From Saccharopolyspora kobensis (GTDB taxonomy: Bacteria; Actinomycetota; Actinomycetes; Mycobacteriales; Pseudonocardiaceae): a DNA stretch of 64,000 nt. The notes beneath the pieces are model-generated. The model saw only the letters and a program-made list of their open reading frames with translations, ran no database searches and was not told the origin of the DNA. Position 1 is the stretch's first letter, and each line of letters begins with the position of its first letter. The stretch is taken from assembly GCF_900108315.1 (NCBI RefSeq), contig NZ_FNVB01000011.1, positions 88,522 to 152,521 of the forward strand, in the 5' to 3' direction. Made by a program: the position numbers and the translations under genes. This document shows, one piece after another, positions 55,518-63,458 of the stretch.

Positions 55518-58064
55518 ATGCAGGAACCGACCGTTCGCAACGTGCTGAGTGGCAACGTCGGCTCGGCGGTGCTCGCTGGTCAGATCCACGGCGACGTGCA
55601 CATTCACCCCGGCGGCGTCGGGCCGGGCCTGGGATCGCTGACCACACCAACGCTGACGTACGACGTTCGCGGCCGCGACCGTCTTGTGGCCGAGTTGGTC
55701 GAAGAGCTGAACAGCGGCCAGAACTGCGCAGTCCTGCACGGCGCGGGCGGTTACGGCAAGACGACGGTGGCGCAACGGGTGACGGCGGAGCTCGGCGTGG
55801 AGACCTGGTGGGTCGATGCGTCGTCGGAAGCGCGCCTGCAGGAAGGATTGCGCGAGGTCGCGCTGCGCGCGGGTGCGAGTCCGGAAGCTGTGCGCGAGGC
55901 GTGGGACGGGCGCGGTCTCGCTCCGGATCTGTTGTGGCAGCAGCTGAATCGGTGTGTGCATCGATGGTTGCTGGTGCTGGACAACGCCGATGACGCGAGC
56001 GTCCTAGGAGCCGGACGACCGATCGCCGAGCGGACCGGGTGGCTGCGCCCGCCTGGCGATGCCGGCGGTGTGCTGATCACCAGCCGGGACGGGAATCCGC
56101 AGGCCTGGGGCGGTTTCGCGCGCCTGCACGCGGTCGCGACGCTGTCGGCAGCGGACGGCGCGCGGATGCTGCTCGACCGCGCGCCCGATGCGGGCGCGGA
56201 GGAGCAGGCCCGCGAGCTGGCACTGCGGCTGGGCGGCCTGCCGCTCGCTCTCCATCTCGCCGGGCGGTACCTCGCCGCCATCGCCGCCCTGCCGGTCCTG
56301 CCGGGCATGGACCTGCCGGTGGACTTCGCCGAATACCGGGCCGCGCTCGACGACCGCTGGGCGGAGGTGACGGAGCTGCCGGAACCCTCGGCGGAGCGCG
56401 AGACGTTGCTCCGCACCTGGGAACTGTCGCTGGACCTGCTCGCCGAACGTGGGCACCCGATGGCGCGGCCCCTGCTGCGGATGGTGTCGCACTTCGCGGC
56501 CGCGCCGGTTTCGCTGGAGCTGCTCCGGGCGGACATCATGGCCGGGCTACCGGTGTTCGAGGGCTTGGACGCGATGAAGGCGGGCTTGGCCGTCAAGGCG
56601 CTGACCGAGGTCGGCTTGGTCGATCTGGACGGTTCGGGCTTGTCCCTGCATCCCGTCGTCCGCGAGACGAACCGCCACCAGGGCGACTCCGACGAGCGCG
56701 ACGACTACCTGATCCTCTTCGTCGCGCTCCTCGGCATCGCGACCTCGGAGGCCGATCCCACCGATCCGGCCGAGTGGCCTCGTTGGCGGGCCCTGCTGCC
56801 GCATTGCGCGGCTGTTTCCGACGTCGCCGTCGATGATGACGAGGAGCGGCTGATCACGATCGCGGAGACGTGCGCCCGGGCATCGAGGTTCTGCAACGGA
56901 GCACGCTTGACCAGGCAGGGGATCGATCTGGTGCGCCATGCGCTGGCGAAGGTCGGAGCACCGGATGCGGTGCTGCGCCCCGTCTTGAGCATGCGCAACG
57001 ATCTCGCGGGCATGCTCCGCGATCGGGGTGAGCTGACTGCGGCGGAAGCCGAGTACCGGTCCGTGCTGGCCGAAGCGGTGCGGATTCTCGGTGCGGTGGA
57101 CGCGGACGTGCTTGGCGCGCGGAACAACCTGGCGGTCGTCCTGCGGTACCAGGGAGACCTGGTGGCGGCCGAGGCCGAGTTCCGCGCAGTGGTCGAGACG
57201 GCGACCGAGATCCTCGGGGCGGAGCACCCGGGCACCCTGAGCGCGCGGGACAACCTGGCCGGGGTGCTTCAAGAGCTGCTCCGGTGGCCGGAGGCCGAGG
57301 CCGAGGTCCGGGCGGTTCTCCGACTCCGGAGCGAGGTGCTGGGCCCGGACCACCGAGGAACTGTGATCACGCGGAGCCACCTGGCGGGCGTTCTGGAGGC
57401 CAAGGGGGATTTCGCCGCGGCGGAGGACGAGCTGCGCATCGCGTTGGAGTCGTCGACCCGGGTGCTGGGGCCCGAGCACGGCGACACCTTGGGAGTGCGT
57501 CACAACCTGGCGAGCGTGCTGAAGAACCAGGGTGATCTGGTGGGTGCGGAGGCGGAACTCCGCGCAGTGCTGGAGATCGCGGAATCGGTTATGGAAGCGG
57601 AGCACCACCCCGACACCCTGACCACGCGGCACACCTTGGCCGGAGTGCTGCGGGAGCAGGGTGATCTGGTGGCAGCGGAGGCGGAGTACCGCGCGCTGCT
57701 CGAAGTCCTGAACGATGCGGAAGGGCCCGACGTGGTGCCCACGCGGCACAACCTGGCTGCTGTTCTGCGAGAGCGGGGCGATCTGGCGGGTGCGGAAGAC
57801 GAGCTCCGGGCGGCGCTGGCGATCGCGGAGCAGAGACTGGGTGCTGAACACCCCATGAGCCTGGCCGTGCGGTTCAACCTGACGAACGTGCTGCGGGAAC
57901 GCGGCAAGACCGATGAAGCGCTCTCTCAGCTGCGCACGTTGCTGGCGCTGTCGCGTCGAGCGCTGGGCGAGGACCACCCCGACACGCGCGCGACGGAAGC
58001 CCAGCTCAACGCGATGCTCCAGAAACGCGAAGGCCCCCTCCAGGAAGGCCTGGAGGGGTCCTAG
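55518..58064 (+). CDS. STAND NTPase (NB-ARC plus eight or nine TPRs), tandem paralogue
   Basis: An 848-residue NLR-like protein. The N-terminus reads RNVLSGNVGSAVLAG then QIHGDVHIH. The NTPase half is very close to that of the upstream gene (HGAGGYGKTT, WLLVLDNADD, GVLITSRDGN, LGGLPLALHLAGRYL). The TPR half is longer, with eight clear repeats of the NLAxVLRxxGDLxxAExE type (NNLAVVLRY, DNLAGVLQE, HNLASVLKN and others). ATG 55518 is used. Its last codons are built into a 10-bp hairpin that may terminate transcription. Confidence 0.87.
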   Translation: MQEPTVRNVLSGNVGSAVLAGQIHGDVHIHPGGVGPGLGSLTTPTLTYDVRGRDRLVAELVEELNSGQNCAVLHGAGGYGKTTVAQRVTAELGVETWWVDASSEARLQEGLREVALRAGASPEAVREAWDGRGLAPDLLWQQLNRCVHRWLLVLDNADDASVLGAGRPIAERTGWLRPPGDAGGVLITSRDGNPQAWGGFARLHAVATLSAADGARMLLDRAPDAGAEEQARELALRLGGLPLALHLAGRYLAAIAALPVLPGMDLPVDFAEYRAALDDRWAEVTELPEPSAERETLLRTWELSLDLLAERGHPMARPLLRMVSHFAAAPVSLELLRADIMAGLPVFEGLDAMKAGLAVKALTEVGLVDLDGSGLSLHPVVRETNRHQGDSDERDDYLILFVALLGIATSEADPTDPAEWPRWRALLPHCAAVSDVAVDDDEERLITIAETCARASRFCNGARLTRQGIDLVRHALAKVGAPDAVLRPVLSMRNDLAGMLRDRGELTAAEAEYRSVLAEAVRILGAVDADVLGARNNLAVVLRYQGDLVAAEAEFRAVVETATEILGAEHPGTLSARDNLAGVLQELLRWPEAEAEVRAVLRLRSEVLGPDHRGTVITRSHLAGVLEAKGDFAAAEDELRIALESSTRVLGPEHGDTLGVRHNLASVLKNQGDLVGAEAELRAVLEIAESVMEAEHHPDTLTTRHTLAGVLREQGDLVAAEAEYRALLEVLNDAEGPDVVPTRHNLAAVLRERGDLAGAEDELRAALAIAEQRLGAEHPMSLAVRFNLTNVLRERGKTDEALSQLRTLLALSRRALGEDHPDTRATEAQLNAMLQKREGPLQEGLEGS
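58035..58058 (+). terminator. Hairpin at the end of the STAND pair
   Basis: CCCCTCCAGG (58035-58044) and CCTGGAGGGG (58049-58058) form a perfect 10-bp stem, ending four bases before the stop codon. Confidence 0.6.
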
Positions 58065-58075
58065 CGATTGATCCG

Positions 58076-60298
58076 TCAGCTGCCGGTCGTCGCGGTGTCT
58101 TCGGAGTCCTTCTTGTCTCCGCGCTTCACCGCCGACAGGAGCAGCTGCGCCACGTCGACGACCTCGACCGATTCGGAGGCGACCTTCTCGCTCTGGCGGG
58201 CGGTGAGGCCGTCGGAGAGCATCACCTTGCAGAACGGGCAGCCGGTGGCGATCTTCGACGGCGCCGTGCCGAGGGCTTCGTCGACGCGCTCGACGTTGAT
58301 GCGCTTGCCGATGCGCTCTTCCATCCACATCCGCGCGCCACCGGCACCGCAGCACATCGAGCGGTCGGCGTGCCGGGGCATCTCCCGGAACGTCGCACCG
58401 GAGGCGCCGACCAGGTCGCGCGGCGGGGTGTAGACCTTGTTGTGACGGCCCAGGTAGCAGGGGTCGTGGTAGGTCACGTCCTCGGCCACCGGCGCCACCG
58501 GGGTCAGGCGCTTCTCGCGGACCAGCTTGTTCAGCAGCTGGGTGTGGTGCACGACCTCGAAGTTCCCGCCCAGCTGCGAGTACTCGTTGGCCAGCGAGTT
58601 GAAGCAGTGCGCACAGGTCGCGACGATCTTGCGCTTGCCCGGCTCACGACCCTCGAACACCGAGTTGAGCACCTCGACGTTCTGCTGGGCCAGCATCTGG
58701 AAGATGAACTCGTTGCCCGCGCGCCGCGCCGGGTCACCGGTGCAGGTCTCCTCCGGGCCCAGCACCGTGTACTTCACCCCGGCCATGTGCAGCAGCTCGG
58801 CCACCGCCTGGGTGGTCTTCTTCGCGCGGTCCTCGAACGCACCCGCACAACCCACCCAGAACAGGTACTCCACGTCCTCGGCCAGCTCACCGTCGAAGAC
58901 CGGCACCTCGAAGTCCAGGCCCTCGGTCCAGGCGAGGCGGTCCTTGGCGTTCTGGCCCCACGGGTTGCCCTTGTTCTCCAGGTTCTTGAACATCCCGCCC
59001 AGCTCGGTCGGGAAGTTCGACTCGATCATCACCTGGTAGCGGCGCATGTCCACGATGTGGTCGACGTGCTCGATGTCCACCGGGCACTGCTCCACGCACG
59101 CACCGCAGGAGGTGCACGCCCACAGCACCTCCGGGTCGATGACACCCATCTCGTCCGGGCCGCCGACCAGCGGGCGCTCGGCCTCGGCCAGCGCCAGCAC
59201 GTCGATCTTGGCCAGCTTGGCCTCGGCGTCGTCGCCGGTGATGCCGACCTCGTCACCGGCCATGTCCTTGCTGCCACCGGCCAGCAGGTACGGGGCCTTG
59301 GCGTAGGCGTGGTCGCGCAGCGAGGTGATCAGCAGCTTCGGCGACAGCGGCTTGCCGGTGTTCCACGCCGGGCACTGCGACTGGCAGCGACCGCACTCGG
59401 TGCAGGTGGTGAAGTCCAGCCAGCCCTTCCACGAGAAGTCCTCGACCTTGCCGGCGCCGAACACGTCGGTGTCCGGGTCGGCCTCCTCGAAGTCCAGCGG
59501 CTTGCCGCCCGACATCATCGGCTTGACCGCGCCCAGCGCGACATCGCCGTCGGCCTCGCGCTTGAAGTAGATGTTGAAGAACGCCGAGAACCGGTGCCAC
59601 GCGATGCCCATCGTCATCGTGCGGGCCACCACGACCAGCCACACCGTCGCGCTCATCAGCTTGATGAACGCGAACACCGACACCAGGTTCTCGCTGGCAG
59701 GCAACAGCATGCCCAGCGGACCCGAGACGAACTCCGACCACAACGGCATCGGGTGCACACCCAGCGCGGACTTCGCCGCCCGCACCCCGAGGATGCCGAT
59801 GCCCTCGATCAGCACGACCGCCTCGATGAAGTAGGCCCAGGCGAAGTTGGAGCCCTGGAAGCGCGAGACGCGGTCGGCGCGGCGCGGGTGGTTGCGCTGC
59901 CGGATCACGATCAGCACCACGATGCCCACCACGGTGCCGATGCCGAGCAGCTCCATCAGCAGGCCGTAGATCGCCAGATCGCTGACGATCGGGAAGCCCC
60001 ACGTCGGGACGAACACCTCGCCGTAGGCCTCGAACACCGCCAGCGAGCCGAGCAGGAAGCCCCACATCACCAGCCAGTGCCAGAAGCCGACGTTGCGGAA
60101 CTTGTTCATCCGGGTGTGCGCGGCGAACTCCTTGACCAGGGTCGCCAGCCGGGCCATCACCGGGCCGTTGCGAGTGCCGTCCGGTTGCCCGAGGCGGATG
60201 ATCCGCACGAACCGGGCGATGGTCATGGCGAACATGCTCCACGCGACGACGCCGAGCGCGACCGAGATCGCGCCAAGCGTGATCTGAACAGCACCCAT
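58076..60298 (-). CDS. EtfD-like membrane Fe-S oxidoreductase (CCG domains)
   Basis: A 740-residue protein. Five or six N-terminal transmembrane helices (nitrate-reductase-gamma-like, residues 1-240) are followed by a ferredoxin domain with two 4Fe-4S motifs, CTECGRCQSQCP and CTSCGACVEQCPVD. Two cysteine-rich CCG domains follow (TCAHCFNSLANEYSQ, HDPCYLGRHN, MCCGAGGARMW). In mycobacteria the homologue EtfD (Rv0338c) takes electrons from the electron-transfer flavoprotein during beta-oxidation and passes them to quinone. ATG 60298 lies under a TTACC-N4-GGTAA operator shared with the acyl-CoA dehydrogenase at 7824. Confidence 0.9.
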   Translation of the reverse strand: MGAVQITLGAISVALGVVAWSMFAMTIARFVRIIRLGQPDGTRNGPVMARLATLVKEFAAHTRMNKFRNVGFWHWLVMWGFLLGSLAVFEAYGEVFVPTWGFPIVSDLAIYGLLMELLGIGTVVGIVVLIVIRQRNHPRRADRVSRFQGSNFAWAYFIEAVVLIEGIGILGVRAAKSALGVHPMPLWSEFVSGPLGMLLPASENLVSVFAFIKLMSATVWLVVVARTMTMGIAWHRFSAFFNIYFKREADGDVALGAVKPMMSGGKPLDFEEADPDTDVFGAGKVEDFSWKGWLDFTTCTECGRCQSQCPAWNTGKPLSPKLLITSLRDHAYAKAPYLLAGGSKDMAGDEVGITGDDAEAKLAKIDVLALAEAERPLVGGPDEMGVIDPEVLWACTSCGACVEQCPVDIEHVDHIVDMRRYQVMIESNFPTELGGMFKNLENKGNPWGQNAKDRLAWTEGLDFEVPVFDGELAEDVEYLFWVGCAGAFEDRAKKTTQAVAELLHMAGVKYTVLGPEETCTGDPARRAGNEFIFQMLAQQNVEVLNSVFEGREPGKRKIVATCAHCFNSLANEYSQLGGNFEVVHHTQLLNKLVREKRLTPVAPVAEDVTYHDPCYLGRHNKVYTPPRDLVGASGATFREMPRHADRSMCCGAGGARMWMEERIGKRINVERVDEALGTAPSKIATGCPFCKVMLSDGLTARQSEKVASESVEVVDVAQLLLSAVKRGDKKDSEDTATTGS

Positions 60299-60351
60299 GC
60301 TCGCGGCCTCCTGTTTCGAGGGGGTTGTCCGTTCGGGCAGCGTACGCCCTG

Positions 60352-60392
60352 TTACCCATCGGTAACTACAGGGGCCGTGCGCAGGTCGGTAA
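60352..60392 (-). promoter_or_regulatory. TTACC-N4-GGTAA operator upstream of EtfD-like gene
   Basis: On the minus strand TTACCgatgGGTAA (60365-60352) is a perfect site, with a further half-site TTACC at 60392-60388. It is the same motif as at 7737-7774, placed 54-67 bases before the start codon. Confidence 0.72.
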
Positions 60393-60469
60393 CAGTCGGT
60401 GATTCTGCGAGACCGCCGGGAGAAAAACTAGTTGTGCACTCGTACAGCTTTATCCGGTAGGCTGATCCC

Positions 60470-60613
60470 GTGGCGTCGGCGCCGCGACTGGGGTTGTCCG
60501 AGTTGTTCCTGCTGGCGGCTGGGGCGGGGGTTGCGATTTCGTCGCGGAGCACGCGCGCCGGACGTCGCTCGGAGCAGAATCCGGGCCGGGTGCGATTTTC
60601 GCCACGTATTTGA
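60470..60613 (+). CDS. Possible leaderless small protein (47 residues)
   Basis: GTG 60470 begins MASAPRLGLSELFLLAAG and runs 47 residues to TGA 60611-60613, with one hydrophobic stretch (LSELFLLAAGAGVAIS). TAGGCT (60458-60463) lies six bases upstream, so transcription would start at the GTG itself. It sits 47 bases before the DUF1707 gene. Coding is unproven; it may be a leader frame for that gene. Confidence 0.35.
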   Translation: MASAPRLGLSELFLLAAGAGVAISSRSTRAGRRSEQNPGRVRFSPRI

Positions 60614-60660
60614 TCGGTTGAACGGTTCGTTCGGTCACGCCGAACGGTCCAGGGGGTGCG

Positions 60661-61092
60661 ATGACTGGGGCGGACAGCGGGGCGATGCGCGCGTCGGACG
60701 CCGACCGGGAGGCCGTGGCGCAGCGGCTGCGGGCGGCGCTGGACGAAGGGCGGCTCACCCTCGCCGAGTACGACGAGCGGCTGCAGCAGGCGTTCGCGGC
60801 GACCACCTACGGCGAACTCGCGCCGCTGACCTCGGATCTGCCCGAGCTGGCGCCGCCGAAGCCGTCGAAGCAGGTCGCCAAGCGCGAGAAGCGCAAGCGC
60901 AAGCAGATCAAGGAGTGGCGGGACTGGGGCGGGACCGCGGTCATCCTGGTCGGGATCTGGCTGGTGACCTCGATCGCCTCCGGTGGGGCGACGTTCTTCT
61001 GGCCGATGATCCCGCTGGGCATCTGGGCCGCGGTGATCCTCAGCGACCTGGTCTTCGGCAGCGGCGGGAAGTCCGAGCGCTCCGAGGACTGA
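60661..61092 (+). CDS. DUF1707 (SHOCT-like) membrane protein
   Basis: A 143-residue protein. The N-terminal DUF1707 module reads MRASDADREAVAQRLRAALDEGRLTLAEYDERLQQAFAATTYGEL, a SHOCT-like helical domain. A lysine/arginine-rich linker and two transmembrane segments (TAVILVGIWLVTSIASGG, PMIPLGIWAAVILSDLVF) follow. This is a common actinobacterial arrangement of unknown function. The ATG at 60661 follows GGGGG. Confidence 0.87.
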   Translation: MTGADSGAMRASDADREAVAQRLRAALDEGRLTLAEYDERLQQAFAATTYGELAPLTSDLPELAPPKPSKQVAKREKRKRKQIKEWRDWGGTAVILVGIWLVTSIASGGATFFWPMIPLGIWAAVILSDLVFGSGGKSERSED

Positions 61093-61172
61093 GCCGGGTG
61101 CCCCCGTTCCGCGGGGGCATCGTCGTGCTCACAAAGTTGGGCGATCGTTCAGGTTTTCGAAGGGAGATGGGT

Positions 61173-61496
61173 GTGGCCTACCTGGTGCTGGCGGTGGCGA
61201 TCCTCAGCGAGGTGCTCGCCACCGTCTCGTTGAAGTTGTCCGAGGGGTTCAGCAAGCCCGTCCCCTCGGTCCTGGTGGTGATCGGCTACCTGATCGCCTT
61301 CACCGCGCTGGCCTCGGTGCTCAAGCTCGGGGTGCCGGTCAGCGTCGCCTACGCGATCTGGGCCGGGGCCGGCGTCGCGCTGGTGGCGATCATCGGCGCG
61401 GTGTTCCTCGGCGAGTCGATCACCGCGGTGCAGATCGCCGGGGTCGCGCTCATCATCGGCGGCGTCCTCGCGCTGGAGCTCGGAGGTGCGCATTGA
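61173..61496 (+). CDS. Small multidrug resistance (SMR/EmrE-like) transporter
   Basis: A 107-residue protein with four transmembrane helices. It has the SMR motifs AYLVLAVAILSEVLATVSLKLSEGF (essential Glu in helix 1), YAIWAGAGVALVAIIGAVFLGE and AGVALIIGGVL. It exports cationic drugs in exchange for protons. GTG 61173 is favoured because AAGGGAG lies six bases upstream; the ATG at 61167 abuts that site. Its stop overlaps the TTG of the next gene (TTGA). Confidence 0.92.
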   Translation: MAYLVLAVAILSEVLATVSLKLSEGFSKPVPSVLVVIGYLIAFTALASVLKLGVPVSVAYAIWAGAGVALVAIIGAVFLGESITAVQIAGVALIIGGVLALELGGAH

Positions 61497-62110
61497 CCCA
61501 GCCGCGTCGCACCCCGGAGGAGGAGACCGACGGTCGCCGGCTCAAGGGCGAGCGCCGCCGCCGCGCGATCATCGACGCGGCGCTGCGGGTGGTCGCCCGC
61601 GAAGGGGTCGGAGCGGTCAGCCACCGCAACATCGCGCGCGAGGCCGGCGTCCCGCCCGCCTCCATCGCCTACTACTTCGACGGCATCGACGATCTGCTGG
61701 TGGCCGGGCTGCTGGAGGGCTGCGAAGGGCTCATCGAGCAGCTGGACGTGCTGCGCGAGCGCGTCAACGAGCGCACCGACTGGCCCCGGGCCATCGCCGA
61801 GAACCTGGCCGGGCTGCTGCGCGACCACCGCGAACGCACTCTCGGCGAGTACGAGCTGTACCTGCTGGCGGCCCGCCGCCCGGCGCTGCGCCCGGCCGCG
61901 CGCCGCTGGATCGAGGCGGCCTCCGGGTACGTCAACGATGGCCGCGGCGGCGACGAGCCGGTGGTCCGGTCCCTGTTCGCGGCGATCGACGGAATCCTCA
62001 TGCAGGGCCTCATCGCCGACGAACCGCCCACCGCCGACGACCTCGAACCGATGCTCCGCTTCCTCGTCCAGCCGGTCGACTACCTGCACGACCGCGGTTA
62101 CCTGAGCTGA
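61493..62110 (+). CDS. TetR-family repressor of the SMR pump
   Basis: A 205-residue regulator with an HTH near residues 23-68 (RRRAIIDAALRVVAREGVGAVSHRNIAREAGVPPASIAYYFDGIDDLL) and a TetR_C-type domain. TTG 61493 overlaps the pump's stop codon by three bases, so pump and regulator are translationally coupled. This pairing strongly suggests local autoregulation. Confidence 0.9.
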   Translation: MTQPRRTPEEETDGRRLKGERRRRAIIDAALRVVAREGVGAVSHRNIAREAGVPPASIAYYFDGIDDLLVAGLLEGCEGLIEQLDVLRERVNERTDWPRAIAENLAGLLRDHRERTLGEYELYLLAARRPALRPAARRWIEAASGYVNDGRGGDEPVVRSLFAAIDGILMQGLIADEPPTADDLEPMLRFLVQPVDYLHDRGYLS

Positions 62111-62431
62111 CCTCCCCCGGCTGCGACGTCGTCTTCGTGCTGCCGCCGCTGCTGGTCGCCGGTTTCCGCGCGTCGAACCGCGGGCGCGGCCCAAGCTCCA
62201 GCGATGGCTGGACAAGCGCAGGCGCGAGGAGGCGGACGGCACCTGGCTGTGCTCCTCGGCTTCCTGCTCGCCCGGCAGGGCGTCGTCCACTGCGCGGGCC
62301 TCTTCGGCTGGCTTCCCACCGGCGGATGACCGCGGCTCCGGGTCGCTTCCGGGGTGTCCCCGATGTGAGGAATTGCGCGCGGTGCGTAATTTCCTCGACG
62401 CGAAGCGTTCTGGGGATGAGAGGACTTGGCC
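62111..62431. other. Intergenic stretch without a recognised gene
   Basis: Fragments such as KLQRWLDKRRREEADGTWL and LGFLLARQGVVHCAGLFGWLPTGG can be read in two different plus-strand frames. This could reflect a decayed short gene, but no complete frame or start is visible. The last 30 bases hold the ribosome site (GAGAGGA) of the next gene. Confidence 0.4.
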
Positions 62432-63271
62432 ATGGCACGGGTAGGGCTCGCGATCGGCGGCGCGGCGTTGGTGCTGATCGGAGGTGCCGTGGCGTTCGGG
62501 GGGCCGCTGTCGACCACGCAGCAGCGCACCGATCCGGTGATCGGAGTCGACCGCGTCCGGCTCGGTGACGGCTCCGGATCGGTCGAGATCCGGTACGAGC
62601 CGGGCGGGCGCGGCGAGATCACTCAGAAGGTGGAGCGGTGGGGCGCTGCGCTCTGGGGCGGCAGCGACGAGGTGGAGCACCGCGTCGAGGGCGGCGAGCT
62701 GGTGCTGGAGACCGACTGCGGGTGGAACTGCGACGTGTCCTACGAGGTCACGCTGCCCGCGCAGGTGCCGGTCGAGGGCCGGCTCGGGTCCGGCGGGCTG
62801 ACCGTCGTGGGCATGCGGTCGGTGCAGGCGGAGATCAGCTCCGGGTCGGTCGAGCTGCGGGACATCGCCGGGCCGGTGGGCGTGCGCGCCAGCTCCGGGG
62901 GCGTGCGGGTGAGCGGCACCGACAGCCCGGTCGACGTGCGCAGCAACTCCGGGAGCATCGAGCTCGCCGACCTGGGCGGGCGGGTCGAGGCGGAGACCGG
63001 CAGCGGTGGCATCACCGGCACCGGCCTGCGCGGCGCGGAGATCGTCGCGAGCAGCGGCTCCGGGAGCATCGAGCTGGAGCTCACCGGGCCGCAGCGCGCG
63101 GAGGTGTCCACCGGCAGCGGCGGCATCGACCTGGTGGTGCCCGCCGACCGGTACCGGGTGGACACCGACACCGGCAGCGGCGGCGCGGACATCCAGGTTC
63201 CGCAGGACCCGACCGCGGCGAAGCGACTGACGCTGTCCAGCGGCTCCGGGAGCATCAGCGTGCGCTCCTGA
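62432..63271 (+). CDS. DUF4097-type beta-helix protein with an N-terminal membrane anchor
   Basis: A 279-residue protein. One N-terminal hydrophobic helix (ARVGLAIGGAALVLIGGAVAFGG) anchors or exports it. The rest is a repetitive right-handed beta structure with turns marked by recurring SSGSVEL, SSGGVRV, SNSGSIEL, GSGGITG, SGSGSIEL, GSGGIDL, GSGGADI and SGSGSISV about every 18-20 residues. DUF4097/DUF4098 proteins are of unknown function. ATG 62432 is used. Ends 188 bases before dnaK. Confidence 0.85.
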   Translation: MARVGLAIGGAALVLIGGAVAFGGPLSTTQQRTDPVIGVDRVRLGDGSGSVEIRYEPGGRGEITQKVERWGAALWGGSDEVEHRVEGGELVLETDCGWNCDVSYEVTLPAQVPVEGRLGSGGLTVVGMRSVQAEISSGSVELRDIAGPVGVRASSGGVRVSGTDSPVDVRSNSGSIELADLGGRVEAETGSGGITGTGLRGAEIVASSGSGSIELELTGPQRAEVSTGSGGIDLVVPADRYRVDTDTGSGGADIQVPQDPTAAKRLTLSSGSGSISVRS

Positions 63272-63335
63272 CCGGGTGGTTCGCGTCACTTCGCGGAACT
63301 CGCCAGGCACGGTCGGGCGTTGTTCTGGCAGAAAG

Positions 63336-63410
63336 CTTGAGTGAGCTGCGCTCAACCCGGTTGACGGTGCTGATGTGCAGTGGGTAGAACTTGAGTGAGC
63401 AAGGCTCAGG
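63336..63410 (+). promoter_or_regulatory. Two HAIR-like HspR operators upstream of dnaK
   Basis: CTTGAGT-N7-GCTCAAC (63336-63356) and CTTGAGT-N7-GCTCAGG (63390-63410) match the HspR inverted repeat CTTGAGT-N7-ACTCAAG, perfectly in the left arm and partly in the right arm. Confidence 0.85.
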
Positions 63411-63458
63411 GCCGTGGAGGCTGCTGGGCGCACAGGCACAAGTCGGGAGGAATTCAGC

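Noticed and set aside
45360..58064. Prophage or integrative element around the STAND genes
   Set aside because: The tRNA-Gly gene is intact, with no duplicated 3' end found. No integrase, transposase or phage structural gene is present.
58370..60460. 696-codon plus-strand frame opposite the EtfD-like gene
   Set aside because: Composition is typical of an antisense shadow. The minus strand has intact Fe-S and CCG motifs.
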